Positions 52,205 to 62,025 of a stretch of DNA of 64,000 bases are shown in pieces. The first letter of the stretch is position 1. Each line of letters opens with the position of its first letter. A program made the position numbers and the translations under genes. The notes under the pieces were generated by a model, which worked only from the letters and a program-made list of their open reading frames with translations, did no database searches and was not told the origin of the DNA. Source of the stretch: Thermoplasmata archaeon (GTDB taxonomy: Archaea; Thermoplasmatota; Thermoplasmata; Lutacidiplasmatales; UBA184); NCBI GenBank assembly GCA_030038095.1, contig JASHPK010000033.1, positions 1 to 64,000 of the forward strand. The letters run 5' to 3'.

Positions 52205-54967
52205 TCACGACGAGGGACGACGGGGACGATCCCGATCCGGGCGGAGGGCGAGCAATCCGGCAGCGATGCCGATGGCCCCGGCGGCGCCGAGCAGGACGGC
52301 CGAGATCGTGGGATTCCAGCGTCCGGAGGAGGCGGTCGGCGTCGGGCAGGGCGAGTAGGTGATCGCCTCGCTCACCGGGCTCCCGTCGACGACCAGCGTC
52401 CCGTTCGACGGGCTCGCCCGACACCCGGGGAGCGGGCCCACCGCGAAATCGTACGAGCCGTTGGGTTCTTGAAAGGCGATCGGAGCCCCGACGATCCCCG
52501 CCCCCAGGCTGCCGTTGAGGTAGACGTCCCACGAGACGCTGCACGCGCCCACCTCCGTGAACGTGACCGCGTACACCTCGGGCGTGGGGGTGATGGGCGT
52601 GAACCGGACCGAGATCTCCACGGCCCCGCCGTCGACCGGAACGGAACCGGCGTCGGGAGACGCCACGTACTCGTCCGGTCCCGAGATCGTGTAACTGTAC
52701 GTCCCGTTTGTCGCTGGCAGCGAGATCGGCGTCCCGGCCGTCGCGGTGTGCAGGTAACCGTCGAGGCTCACCGACCAAGAGCCCGTCGTGAGCCCCGTTT
52801 CCGAGAAGTTGAGGGGATAGGCGGCGAGGGACTGGGCGGGTTCGAGGACCGTGAGCGCATCGCTCCCGAAGTCCGCGACCTCCATCGCCCCGGTCGTCGC
52901 ATTGGCGACCAGAGCCTCCGGAGCGCTCTCCGCAGGCAGGGACGTGACCGGCTGCAGGGTGCCGGCCGAGAATACGCCCACGTCCCCGGCGATCAGGTTC
53001 GCGGTCAGCACCTCCTCGGTCTCGGGATCCAGGGTGATCGCGTACGGGAAATCCCCGGTCGGAGGATTGGCGACGATCGCACCCGAGAGGTCCGAGATCG
53101 CCACGACCCCCCCGACCAGGCTTACGGCGTCCGGTTCCGCGGCGGCCGGTCGCGCCAGGCCGGGCATCAGGTCCGGACCCGACTCGTATGCCCCGAGCTC
53201 TCCGACGTCGATCTCCCCGGATCCCGGATCGTAGGTGAGAGAGAGCGGGGTCCCCGGGAAGTAGTCCCAGGAAAGGGCGGTGAGATCGTCCGGGCGGATC
53301 ACCCCGACGCTCGAGTTCAGCGAGTCGGCCACGTAGACCTCGGCGGTTCCGCCGTCGTACGCGAGCGCGATCGGCCCGAGCTCGTTCGGGACCGTGGCGA
53401 CGACTTGCTCGCTCGTCGTGGAGATCGCGCTCACGTCGTTCGAAAGGTAGTTCGCGACCCACACCTCCTGGTCCGTCGGATCGAACGCGAGCCCGTCGGG
53501 GTACTCGCCGACCGGGACCGAGGCCACGGGAGCGAGGGTGGCTCCGTTGAACACGCTGACGTTGTCGGATGCCGCGTTCGCCACATAGACGTCCTGGGAA
53601 AGGGCGTCGAAGGCCATCGCGTCGGGTCCCGAGCCGACGGGCACGATTCCCACGGCCTCGCCGCTGGACACGGACCAGACGGTGAGGTCGGACGTGTACT
53701 CGTCCGCGATCAGGAGGTCCCCATTCGCGGGATCGAGGAGCAGGGCATCGGGACCCGCGCCCGAGACGGGAACGGAGACGAGGGTCCCGTTCGAGAGTGA
53801 GAGACGGTCGAGCGAGGTGCCGCACGAGTTCGCGATCTCGAGAAGGTCGGTCGCGGCGTCGATCGCCAGGGACTGGGGGCACGACCCCACGAACGAGTAG
53901 AGCTGCCGTAACGAGTAGTTCTGGGGATACACCGCATCGATCGGATCCTCGCCGGTCCAGTTCGAACCCTTCCAGACCACGGCGACGACCGCTCCACTCG
54001 AGGGGTCGTAGACGAGACCTTCCGGCGTCGCCGGGACCAGGACCGGACCGGTCCAGCCGTTCGATGCGTTCACAAGCGTGACCGCCCCGGCGTCGAAGCA
54101 GGCGCAGTGGACGGGTCCCCCGTCGACCACGGTCACTTCGTCCTGCGGATCGTAGGCGATGGAGCTTCCTCCCCCGATCCCCAGGATCGAGCCCGAGACG
54201 CTCGGGGCGCCCGGATCGATCCACTCCACCTCGGGCCAATTGTCGGAAGCGTTGTCCCCGGTAAGGTACAGCTCCTGGTTCCCGGGATCGTACGCCACCG
54301 CCGTCGTCTCGAGCCCCGTGGTCATCGAGGAGACGACGGAAAGCGAGCTCGGATCGAGGAAGGTCACGTTGAGCGAGAGCTCATTCGCGACGGCGACCTC
54401 GCCCGTCGCGTTATCGAAGCCAATCGCGGACGGAAAGGCCCCGACTTCGATCGTGGCTACCACCTGAAGGGAGGAGACGCTGACGACACTCACGTCGTTC
54501 GACCCGGAGTTCGCGACGAACAGTTCCCCGAGGCTCGGGAGCACGACAATCGCGTCGGGCATCGTCCCCACCGCGACGCTGGCGATGACGCCGAGGGGCG
54601 GAGCGCCGACGACCACGAGCAGGTCCGGATACTCCGCCACGAACGTCTCCCCCGTGGCGGGATCGAAGACCGCCGGCGATGGAGAGTCGCCGGGAAGCCC
54701 CAGCGACTCGTTGGTGACGGAGAAGGTCCGGGGTCCCGTTTCGTCCGGCTCGAGGGCCGGGAGGGTGGATCGCGTCGAGTCCCCGGGGGTGAAGGCCCTG
54801 AGGCCGACGGAGGCCAACGGGGTCGCGCCCCCCGAGTGGGTGCCCGAGAACTCCGTACCGGCGACGCTCCCCATCGAGAAGAGGAGCAGGGCGGTCACGA
54901 GAGCTACGCGGCACGGAGCCGTTCGCCCTCCCGCTCTCGGCTGGAAGCGCCCGCGATCAGGATTCAT
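52205..54967 (-). CDS. Large surface protein with YVTN-type beta-propeller repeats
   Basis: 920 residues. A signal peptide or anchor lies near 20-37 (RVALVTALLLFSMGSVAG). Some 12-14 repeats of about 42 residues follow, with forms such as GTMPDAIVVLPSLGELFVAN, GAFPSAIGFDNATGEVAVAN and GEYPDGLAFDPTDQEVWVAN, typical of 40-residue YVTN blades. Residues about 720-880 hold two beta-sandwich-like units starting FSETGLTTGSWSVSLDG and FTEVGACSVSWDVYLNG. A C-terminal helix (TISAVLLGAAGAIGIAAGLLAL) with basic tail anchors it. Many N-x-S/T sites suggest glycosylation. Ligand unknown. Confidence 0.82.
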   Translation of the reverse strand: MNPDRGRFQPRAGGRTAPCRVALVTALLLFSMGSVAGTEFSGTHSGGATPLASVGLRAFTPGDSTRSTLPALEPDETGPRTFSVTNESLGLPGDSPSPAVFDPATGETFVAEYPDLLVVVGAPPLGVIASVAVGTMPDAIVVLPSLGELFVANSGSNDVSVVSVSSLQVVATIEVGAFPSAIGFDNATGEVAVANELSLNVTFLDPSSLSVVSSMTTGLETTAVAYDPGNQELYLTGDNASDNWPEVEWIDPGAPSVSGSILGIGGGSSIAYDPQDEVTVVDGGPVHCACFDAGAVTLVNASNGWTGPVLVPATPEGLVYDPSSGAVVAVVWKGSNWTGEDPIDAVYPQNYSLRQLYSFVGSCPQSLAIDAATDLLEIANSCGTSLDRLSLSNGTLVSVPVSGAGPDALLLDPANGDLLIADEYTSDLTVWSVSSGEAVGIVPVGSGPDAMAFDALSQDVYVANAASDNVSVFNGATLAPVASVPVGEYPDGLAFDPTDQEVWVANYLSNDVSAISTTSEQVVATVPNELGPIALAYDGGTAEVYVADSLNSSVGVIRPDDLTALSWDYFPGTPLSLTYDPGSGEIDVGELGAYESGPDLMPGLARPAAAEPDAVSLVGGVVAISDLSGAIVANPPTGDFPYAITLDPETEEVLTANLIAGDVGVFSAGTLQPVTSLPAESAPEALVANATTGAMEVADFGSDALTVLEPAQSLAAYPLNFSETGLTTGSWSVSLDGYLHTATAGTPISLPATNGTYSYTISGPDEYVASPDAGSVPVDGGAVEISVRFTPITPTPEVYAVTFTEVGACSVSWDVYLNGSLGAGIVGAPIAFQEPNGSYDFAVGPLPGCRASPSNGTLVVDGSPVSEAITYSPCPTPTASSGRWNPTISAVLLGAAGAIGIAAGLLALRPDRDRPRRPSS

Positions 54968-55220
54968 GCGATGCGGTAGAATTGAGCGTCGGACCGGTCA
55001 TAAGTCTTGATGGGGGTCGCGAAGCCGCCCGGAGGGTTCTTCCGTGGCGGAAGCCCAAGGGGCCCCCCGCCCAAAGGCTCTCCCGCGAAGAGAGTCCGCG
55101 GCGGGACCGAGACACTGCGGCGCACGGGCTTCCCAGAACTTAATTGACCCCGGCGAAGTTCTTAGGTGGGCCCTCCGTTCGGGGTCCGTCCGAGCGGAGG
55201 GGGGCCGAGAATCCGAGACC

Positions 55221-58034
55221 ATGGTGACGCTCAATCTGGACAAGCTCTTCGATCCGAAGAGCATCGCCGTCATCGGCGCGAGTGACCAGGAGGGGACCGT
55301 CGGGGCCGCCCTCACGAAGAACCTCGCGAAGGGCGAGTACGGCGGCCGCGTCTATCTGATCAACAACCACCGCGCGGAGGTCATGGGCCTCAAGGCGTAT
55401 CCCTCGATCGGGCTCGTGCCGGAGCCGGTCGACCTCGCGCTGGTGGCCACTCCCGCGAAGACGGTCCCCGCGGTGGTCGAGGAGTGCGGCCGCGCCGGCG
55501 TGAAGACCGTAGTGATCCTCTCCGCGGGCTTCAAGGAGGTCGGTCCGGCGGGTAAGGCCCTCGAGGACCAGGTCCTCGAGATCGCGATCCGGTACGGGAT
55601 CCGGGTCGTGGGGCCGAACTGCCTCGGGATCGCCCGACCGTCCCTGCACCTCAACGCGACCTTTCTGGGCCGGATCCCGAAGCCCGGCAGCGTCGCGTTC
55701 CTCTCGCAGAGCGGCGCGCTCGGGTCCGCGATCCTCGACGTCGCGATCCACGAGAACGTCGGGTTCTCGAGCTTCGTCTCGGTCGGCTCGATGATCGACG
55801 TCGACTTCGGGGACCTCATCGACTACTTCGGGAGCGATCCGGCCACCCGGAGCATTCTGATGTACGTCGAGGGGGTCACGAACGCGCGCAAGTTCATGAG
55901 CGCGGCCCGGCACTTCGCCCGGACCAAGCCGATCGTCGTGGTGAAGGCGGGACGGTTCAGCGAAAGCGCGAAGGCGGTGGCCTCGCACACGGGGTCGTTG
56001 TCGGGCGAGGACCAGGTCTACGACGCCGCGTTCAAGCGCGCCGGGATCGTCCGGGTCGAGGAGATCGCGGAGCTGTTCAACGCCGCCGAGGTGCTGAGCA
56101 CCCAGCCCCTCCCGAAAGGTCCCAATCTCGCCGTCGTGACGAACGCGGGCGGCCCGGGGATCATGACCGCGGACGCGCTGATCGCCCAAGGAGGGAAGAT
56201 CGCCTCCCTCAGCCCGAAGACGATGGAGATCCTGAACGCGGCGATGCCCCCGCACTGGAGCCGGGGGAACCCGGTCGACGTCATCGGCGACGCCGGACCC
56301 GAGCGCTACCGCGTGGCGCTCGAAGCGTGCCTCGCCGACGAGAACGTCGACGGCGTGATCATCCTGATGACCCAGCAGGCGATCGTCAAGCCCATCGCGG
56401 TCGCGCAGACGATCGTCGAGGTCCTGCACGGCAAGTCGTTCCCGAACAAGACCGTCCTCTCCTCGTTCATCGGCCGCAGCGACATGGAGGAGGCTCGCAA
56501 CCTCCTGCACGCGAACAACATCCCGACCTATTCGACCCCCGAGGAGGCGGTGCGGACGTACATGACGATGCACCAGTACCGCCGCAACATCGAGCTCCTC
56601 TACGAGACCCCCGAGGAGCTCCCGGTCCACTCGCTTCCCCCGAAGCGCCCGATCTCCGCGCTCATCCAGAAGGTGGCCCGCGAGGGCCGCGAGATCCTCA
56701 CCGAGGATGAGGCGAAACGGCTCCTCCGGTACTACGACTTCCCCGTCGTCCCGACCGTGGTCGCCACGAGCGCCGACGAGGCGGCGGCGACCGCCCGCAA
56801 CCTCGGCTACCCGGTGGTGCTCAAGATCCTCTCCCCCGACATCGTCCACAAATCCGAGGCAGGAGGGGTCATCCTCGACGTGGGCTCCGAGACGGAGGTC
56901 CGGCGGGACTTCGACGAACTGCTCACCCGCGCGAAGGCGTACCGGCCCAACGCGCGGATCACCGGCGTCACGGTCCAGCCGATGATCAGCCAGCGGGGTC
57001 AGGAGATCATCATCGGCGCGAAGACCGACCCGCTCTTCGGCCCGATCATCCTGTTCGGGATGGGCGGGGTGGGCGTCGAGCTGTTCCGGGACGCCGCCAT
57101 CGGGATGCCGCCGCTGAACACGACTCTCATCCGCCGGATGCTCGAGGAGACGAAAGTCTACCAGCTCCTCAAGGGGTACCGGGGGCAACCGGGGGCGAAC
57201 CTCGAACTCCTCGAGCGCACCCTCCTGCTCTTCTCCCAGCTCCTGGTCGATTTCCCGCAGATCAAGGAGGTCGACATCAATCCCCTCCTCATCAACGAGG
57301 ACAGCGTCCACGTCCTCGACGCGCGCGTGGTCATCGACAAGGTCCTCGCGGCGACCGAGCACGAGCCCCACGCCCACCTCGTGATCAGCCCCTACCCCAC
57401 CAAGTACGAGACCCGCTGGACCCTCCGTTCCGGGGACGAGGTCCTGCTCCGCCCGATCAAGCCCGAGGACGAGCCGCTGTGGCTCGAGATGTTCCAGGCG
57501 TTCTCGGAGGAGTCGATCCGCTACCGCTTCTTCCAAGTGATCAAGAACACGCCGCACGAGATGCGGGTGCGCTACTGCAACATCGACTACGACCGGGAGA
57601 TCGCGATCGTCGCGGAACAGACGAAGGAGGGGCGGCGACGCCTCCTCGGGGTCTGCCGCATCAGCCTCGAGCCCGACGGGAAGGCGGGCGAGCTCGCGAT
57701 CATCCTCGCCGACGACGTCCAGCGCCTGGGACTCGGGACGAAGATGGTCGACTGGTCCCTCGAGGTCGCGGACGACATGGGGGTCGAGCGCGTCTACTCG
57801 GTGATGCTCTCGGACAACTTCCGCGCCCAGGGGCTGATGCGCAAGATGGGATTCCGCCTCCAGATCCAGGACGGCGGCGAGGTGCACGCGTCCCTCGACC
57901 TGCGGCCCGTGACCCCGACCGCTCCGGCGAAGCCGGTGCCCAGCGCGAATCCCCGCGAGCCCCTGCCCGAAGCGAAGATCCCGCCGACGGCCGCGGCCGG
58001 GTCGGCGGCGTCCGCCGGGTCCTCCCCGAAGTGA
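55221..58034 (+). CDS. ADP-forming acyl-CoA synthetase fused to a GNAT acetyltransferase
   Basis: 937 residues. Residues about 5-450 are the CoA-binding and ligase alpha part (SIAVIGASDQEGTVG, PNCLGIARP, SQSGALGSAILD), with the phosphohistidine His256 in VASHTGSLSG. Residues about 470-700 are the ATP-grasp beta part (PVVLKILSPDIVHKSEAGGV, LFGMGGVGVE, EVDINPLLIN). Residues about 735-890 are a GNAT domain (VLLRPIKPEDE, DVQRLGLGTKMVDW). The arrangement equals bacterial protein acetyltransferases (Pat/Pka), but unlike those in which the ligase part is inactive, the catalytic His is kept here. The tail is Pro/Ala-rich. ATG at 55221; an A/T island lies at 55139-55146. Confidence 0.88.
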   Translation: MVTLNLDKLFDPKSIAVIGASDQEGTVGAALTKNLAKGEYGGRVYLINNHRAEVMGLKAYPSIGLVPEPVDLALVATPAKTVPAVVEECGRAGVKTVVILSAGFKEVGPAGKALEDQVLEIAIRYGIRVVGPNCLGIARPSLHLNATFLGRIPKPGSVAFLSQSGALGSAILDVAIHENVGFSSFVSVGSMIDVDFGDLIDYFGSDPATRSILMYVEGVTNARKFMSAARHFARTKPIVVVKAGRFSESAKAVASHTGSLSGEDQVYDAAFKRAGIVRVEEIAELFNAAEVLSTQPLPKGPNLAVVTNAGGPGIMTADALIAQGGKIASLSPKTMEILNAAMPPHWSRGNPVDVIGDAGPERYRVALEACLADENVDGVIILMTQQAIVKPIAVAQTIVEVLHGKSFPNKTVLSSFIGRSDMEEARNLLHANNIPTYSTPEEAVRTYMTMHQYRRNIELLYETPEELPVHSLPPKRPISALIQKVAREGREILTEDEAKRLLRYYDFPVVPTVVATSADEAAATARNLGYPVVLKILSPDIVHKSEAGGVILDVGSETEVRRDFDELLTRAKAYRPNARITGVTVQPMISQRGQEIIIGAKTDPLFGPIILFGMGGVGVELFRDAAIGMPPLNTTLIRRMLEETKVYQLLKGYRGQPGANLELLERTLLLFSQLLVDFPQIKEVDINPLLINEDSVHVLDARVVIDKVLAATEHEPHAHLVISPYPTKYETRWTLRSGDEVLLRPIKPEDEPLWLEMFQAFSEESIRYRFFQVIKNTPHEMRVRYCNIDYDREIAIVAEQTKEGRRRLLGVCRISLEPDGKAGELAIILADDVQRLGLGTKMVDWSLEVADDMGVERVYSVMLSDNFRAQGLMRKMGFRLQIQDGGEVHASLDLRPVTPTAPAKPVPSANPREPLPEAKIPPTAAAGSAASAGSSPK

Positions 58035-58070
58035 TCGGCTCGACCCCCCTTCGCGGAGCCGGGAATCCGT

Positions 58071-58913
58071 TCACTCGACCCGCAGGTACTTCGAGGCGAC
58101 CAGCGAGCCGATCGCGACCATCGCGCCAGCGAAGATCGCGACGTACCCGAGGTACGCCCAGTGTGCCGTGCCGCTCAGCACGATGTCCCGGCCGAAGAGC
58201 GCGGCGTAGGTGACCGGGTTGTAGTTCGCGATGGTCTGCATCCACTTCGGGAAGTTGGCGGTGGGAAACAGGGCCCCGCTCGCGAACATGAGGGGCATCG
58301 TGATGAAGTTCGAGATGACGCCCGGAGTCTGCCAGTCGGTGCTCGACGCGGTGATCGCAAGGAACAGGCACGAGAAGCCGAAGCCGAGGAGGGCGAGGCT
58401 GACGACCCAGCCCGTCCACATGAGGGGGTCGCCGTTCAAGCGGACTCCGAAGATCAGCGCGGCGGCGACCATCACCGGGATCTGCACGAGACCGCGGGTC
58501 GCGGACCCGAGCGCCTTCGTGAGGTAGACCGTCACCTTCGAGGTCGGGGTGATCAGGATGCGCTTCATGAAACCGAACCGCTTGTCCTGGATCGTGCTCA
58601 TCGATCCGAACATCCCGATCGACAGCATCGACGTCGCGAGGGTGCCGGGCAGGAGGAACTGGAGGTAGCTCTGGATCTGCACGTGCAACAGTGCGTCGAG
58701 CTCGGAGAGCGGCACGTTCGAAAAACTGCTGCCGAAGAAGGCGAGCCACATGAACGGCTGAACGAAGGTGATGATCAGGACGAACGGGTTGCGGAACGTC
58801 TTCAGCACCTCGCGGGCGTAGAGCCCCGAGAACTGGAGGCCCTGGGGCACCGAGTGCGAGCCCAGGCCATTGCGGGTCGCCGGGACGCTGGTGTACCGGG
58901 TCTCGGTGCTCAC
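58071..58913 (-). CDS. ABC-2 type exporter permease
   Basis: 280 residues, six helices. The N-terminal EVLKTFRNPFVLIITFVQPFMW, the loop QDKRFGFMKRILITPTSKVTVYL and GALFPTANFPKWMQTIANYNPVTYA, read in pieces, are all typical ABC-2 parts. GTG at 58913 overlaps the ATPase stop. With the ATPase and PadR gene it forms a three-gene operon, and convergence with the synthetase gene ends it. Confidence 0.88.
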   Translation of the reverse strand: MSTETRYTSVPATRNGLGSHSVPQGLQFSGLYAREVLKTFRNPFVLIITFVQPFMWLAFFGSSFSNVPLSELDALLHVQIQSYLQFLLPGTLATSMLSIGMFGSMSTIQDKRFGFMKRILITPTSKVTVYLTKALGSATRGLVQIPVMVAAALIFGVRLNGDPLMWTGWVVSLALLGFGFSCLFLAITASSTDWQTPGVISNFITMPLMFASGALFPTANFPKWMQTIANYNPVTYAALFGRDIVLSGTAHWAYLGYVAIFAGAMVAIGSLVASKYLRVE

Positions 58914-59893
58914 TGGCGGGCCCTCCGCATCTGGGCGTAGAATTTCCGGTAGTCCATAACTTCGCCCTCCTCTTGGCCGATCCGGTGACCGGTCACGTCG
59001 AGGAACACCGTCTCCAGGCTCGGCTTCTCGACGTTGATCCGCCGGATCCCTTCCGGCTTGAGCGTCGAGAGCAGTCGGGGAAGGACCTCCTCGGCGGAGG
59101 AGACCCGGAGGACCCACTCCTTACCCTGGGGCTTCGCGTCGGCCACCCCGGGGATCGCGCGAAACCGCGCCTCGCTGACCGGCTCGGTCGTCTCGATCTC
59201 CAGAAGGTCGGCCTTCACCTTCGACTTGAGCTCGTCAGGGGAGCCGGTCGCGACGAAGCGTCCGCGGTCGATGATGGACACGAGATCGCAGAGGGCGTCG
59301 GCCTCCTCGATGTAGTGGCTCGTCAGGAGGACGGAGATGCCGAACTCGGTATGGACCCCCCGGATCAGCTCCCAGAGCATGTGACGGGTGTTCGGATCGA
59401 GACCGATCGTCGGTTCGTCCATGAAGATCACCTGGGGCTGGTGGAGCAGGGCGAGCGCGATCTCGAGCTTCTTCCGCATCCCGGTCGAGTAGGTGCTCAC
59501 CTTGTCCTTGCGTCGGTCGCCGAGGCTGAAGTACTTGAGGAGCGCCTCGGCGCGGTCCTTCCAGGTCTCGAGCCGCTGGAGCCGCGCCTGGAGCCAGAGA
59601 TTTTCCCAACCGGAAAGGTCGTCGTCCAGGATCACCTCGGCGGCGACCCAACCCACGTTCTGCTTCACGTGCATCGGGTCGTGACGCACGTCGAACCCCG
59701 CGACCCAGGCGTCGCCCTCGGTGATCTCGCTGAGACCCGTGAGGACTTTGATGATCGTGGTCTTGCCCGCTCCGTTCGGGCCGAGGAGACCGAAGACCGA
59801 GCCGGCGGGGACCTTCATCTCCACGTGATCTACGGCTAGGATCTTGCCGTAGCGCTTCGTGAGCCCGTGCGCGACGATCGCCTCAGTGGGCAT
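58910..59893 (-). CDS. ABC-2 type exporter ATP-binding protein
   Basis: 327 residues. Walker A GPNGAGKTTIIK, signature VSTYSTGMRKKLEIA, Walker B VIFMDEPTIGLDP and H-loop LLTSHYIEEAD. The C-terminal extension (from about 220) carries the usual DrrA-type fold ending ETVFLDVTGHRI. It overlaps the regulator gene by 11 bases. Homodimer with two copies of the permease is likely. PadR control suggests drug or toxic-compound export. Confidence 0.91.
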   Translation of the reverse strand: MPTEAIVAHGLTKRYGKILAVDHVEMKVPAGSVFGLLGPNGAGKTTIIKVLTGLSEITEGDAWVAGFDVRHDPMHVKQNVGWVAAEVILDDDLSGWENLWLQARLQRLETWKDRAEALLKYFSLGDRRKDKVSTYSTGMRKKLEIALALLHQPQVIFMDEPTIGLDPNTRHMLWELIRGVHTEFGISVLLTSHYIEEADALCDLVSIIDRGRFVATGSPDELKSKVKADLLEIETTEPVSEARFRAIPGVADAKPQGKEWVLRVSSAEEVLPRLLSTLKPEGIRRINVEKPSLETVFLDVTGHRIGQEEGEVMDYRKFYAQMRRARQ

Positions 59894-60461
59894 GAATCGC
59901 CCTCCGCCCTGTCGCCGGCTCCCCCAAGTTCATGCCCGGGGCGGGACCCAACCGCGCCACCGCCTCCGCGAGCTCCGTCTGGATGGCGGATCGCAACCAC
60001 TCCGTCTCTTCCCCAGTTTCTCGAGACCGGGCGACGATCGCTTCGAGCGAATCGAGGGTGCGACGCAGCCGCAGCAGGAGGTACCGCTCGACATCGGCCG
60101 TGCCGAGGACCTCCGCCCAGAGCGGGCTCAGATCCAATCCCGGCCGTCGCAGCTGGTTCCCCCCGCGGCGCAATTGCTTCAAGAACGCCCGGCCCCGCGG
60201 CGTGATCGTATACACCCGACGCCGCTGGCTCCGCTGAGAACGAGCGAGCCCGGCGGTGACGAGCTGCTGCAAGGACGGATAGACCGAGCCCGGTCCCGGC
60301 CTCCACGCCCCGTCGGTCCTCTGGGCGATCCGCTCGGAGAGTCCGTACCCGTGCACGGGACCCTCGCGATCGATCACCGAGAGCGCGTACAGCCCCACCA
60401 GTCGTCGGCGGAACACCTCGGGACCCGGGAATGAGGGCTTCGTGGCGATGCTACCGTCCAT
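59883..60461 (-). CDS. PadR-family transcriptional regulator
   Basis: 192 residues. The winged helix includes LVGLYALSVIDREGPVHGYG, LSERIAQRTDGAWRPGPGSVYPSLQQL (read in pieces) and GLARSQRSQRRRVYTITPRG, the PadR signature. The C-terminal region has a long helix (YLLLRLRRTLDSLEAIVA) for dimerisation, of the longer PadR-s1 kind. It is the first gene of the exporter operon. ATG at 60461 lies nine bases from a 24-bp palindrome (60470-60493), so autoregulation is probable. Confidence 0.87.
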   Translation of the reverse strand: MDGSIATKPSFPGPEVFRRRLVGLYALSVIDREGPVHGYGLSERIAQRTDGAWRPGPGSVYPSLQQLVTAGLARSQRSQRRRVYTITPRGRAFLKQLRRGGNQLRRPGLDLSPLWAEVLGTADVERYLLLRLRRTLDSLEAIVARSRETGEETEWLRSAIQTELAEAVARLGPAPGMNLGEPATGRRAIHAH

Positions 60462-60469
60462 GAGTATTT

Positions 60470-60493
60470 GACTATATCGATGTCGATGTAGTC
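60470..60493. promoter_or_regulatory. 24-bp palindromic operator, probable PadR site
   Basis: The left half gactatatcgat and the reverse complement of the right half, gactacatcgac, agree at 10 of 12 positions. It contains the only A/T-rich box upstream of the PadR gene (tatat near 60473-60478), so a bound dimer would cover the promoter. Confidence 0.55.
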
Positions 60494-60669
60494 TCCCGAG
60501 CGGCCCGCCGCGGAGGCGGGGCCGAGGGATCTTCCGGGGTCGCGGACGATCGGAGCGCGGCTTCGAGGTTCCATCACCTGCGCCTTGACCGGTCGCCCCG
60601 CGAACCCTGATATCGGATGGCGCCTCCCCCCGCCGGCCGAGGGACCGAACCTGGGGCCAGAAGTCGGGG

Positions 60670-61974
60670 ATGATCTCGCTGGGATTCCTTCCGGCCACGA
60701 TCCTGTTCTGCGCGAGCTTCCTGCTCAACCTGTTGGTCCTGGCCTACCGGAGCGCGAGGTTCCCTTCCGTGCGACGGGGGTTCGATCGCCTGCAACGACG
60801 CCTCACCGGTCGTCCGGACTGGAACTGGCTCCAGCTCTGGCACCTCGTCGTCGTCCTCTCGATCATCATGGCGATGAACGTCGCCTACAACGTCGCGACG
60901 CTGCACTGCGCGGACGACTCGTTGGCGGCTCTCGCCTCCGGACGGGCCGCGTTGCACGGGCACGATCCCTTTTCCGTCACGACCTGCGGAATGTCGAACT
61001 ACGCGATGCCGTACGGCCTCGCGGAGGTGTCGGTCAATGTCGCCGGAGCGCTGAGCGGAAACGTCGTGGGCATCTGGATCGCCTGGCAGCTCCTGGCCCT
61101 CACCATCGTCCCCCTCGTGTGGCTCATCGGGGGAACCGACCGCCGCTACCTGGCCGTCCTCACCTCCGTCTCGGTCCTGTACCTGCCCAACATCGCGACC
61201 AACATCGGGGTAGAGAACGAGATCGTCGCGGTGTCGGTCCTGGTCCTGCTTCTCGCCCTGCAGGCGGCCCGCGCCCGCCGGCGGTTCGCCCTCACGGCCG
61301 TCGCGGCCTTCCTCAGCACGGCTCGCTTCCCCGCGCTGTTTCCTCTCCTGGGCGCCTCGTCGTCCCAACGGAGGGGGCGCGTCGAGCACTTGCTCGTCGT
61401 TCTCGGGGGGTTCCTCGGCGCGGTGGGCCTCTCGCTCGCGCTCTGGGGTCGCGATGCGATCGACGTGGTCTATCTCGGCCAGTTCACGCGGAATTCCCAG
61501 GAGACCTTCAATCAATTCTCCCTGCTGATCCGGGAAGGATGGGTCCATCCGTCCCTCGCCGTCGCCGCCGTGTCGGGGGGCGGGATCCTCCTTCTGGTGC
61601 TCTGGGTGAACCTCCGACGGTACCCCGCCTTGCCGGCGACCGCACTCCCGCTCCTCGGCGTGATGCTCTTCTCGCAATACCTCACCTTTCACTTTGTGGT
61701 CTGGATCGTGCCGGTCCTCTTGCTGGGCGCTCGGGTCAACTGGGGACTGCTCGTCTACGGCACGCTCGCGTACTTCGACGAGGCGTTCGCCTACTGGTAC
61801 CTCGCCCTCGGCCGAGGGATCTGGTGGCCGTACGAGATCACCGGGATCGTCGCGGCGGCGGTCCTCGTGTATCTCATCTATGTCATCGTCCGGGACGCGG
61901 AGGCCGCTCGCCGGGCTCCCGCGTCACGCGAGAGTTCGGCGCGGACCTGTTCGATGGAGCGCGAGGACTCCTAG
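60670..61974 (+). CDS. Polytopic membrane protein, GT-C glycosyltransferase-like
   Basis: 434 residues with about ten helices. The first outside loop after helix two holds LHCADDSLAALASGRAALHG and the phrase GHDPFSVTTCG, a pattern (D...G.dPy) common in DUF2029/GT-C mannosyltransferase-like proteins that use lipid-linked sugars. A late segment QYLTFHFVVWIVPVLLLGA is also usual. The C-terminus is short and polar. ATG at 60670; an A/T island tgatatcg at 60608-60615 may be the promoter. Function in glycan or lipid modification is inference. Confidence 0.6.
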   Translation: MISLGFLPATILFCASFLLNLLVLAYRSARFPSVRRGFDRLQRRLTGRPDWNWLQLWHLVVVLSIIMAMNVAYNVATLHCADDSLAALASGRAALHGHDPFSVTTCGMSNYAMPYGLAEVSVNVAGALSGNVVGIWIAWQLLALTIVPLVWLIGGTDRRYLAVLTSVSVLYLPNIATNIGVENEIVAVSVLVLLLALQAARARRRFALTAVAAFLSTARFPALFPLLGASSSQRRGRVEHLLVVLGGFLGAVGLSLALWGRDAIDVVYLGQFTRNSQETFNQFSLLIREGWVHPSLAVAAVSGGGILLLVLWVNLRRYPALPATALPLLGVMLFSQYLTFHFVVWIVPVLLLGARVNWGLLVYGTLAYFDEAFAYWYLALGRGIWWPYEITGIVAAAVLVYLIYVIVRDAEAARRAPASRESSARTCSMEREDS

Positions 61975-62025
61975 AACTTGGGGAGGTGCTCCCGGCGGTG
62001 ATTTGCTCCGTGTAGGGGTGCCATC

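Noticed and set aside
55140-57887. A 915-codon open frame antisense to the acyl-CoA synthetase gene
   Set aside because: High GC makes long antisense frames common; the sense strand has clear family motifs, while the antisense product is an Asp/Arg/Val/Leu-rich composition with no domain.
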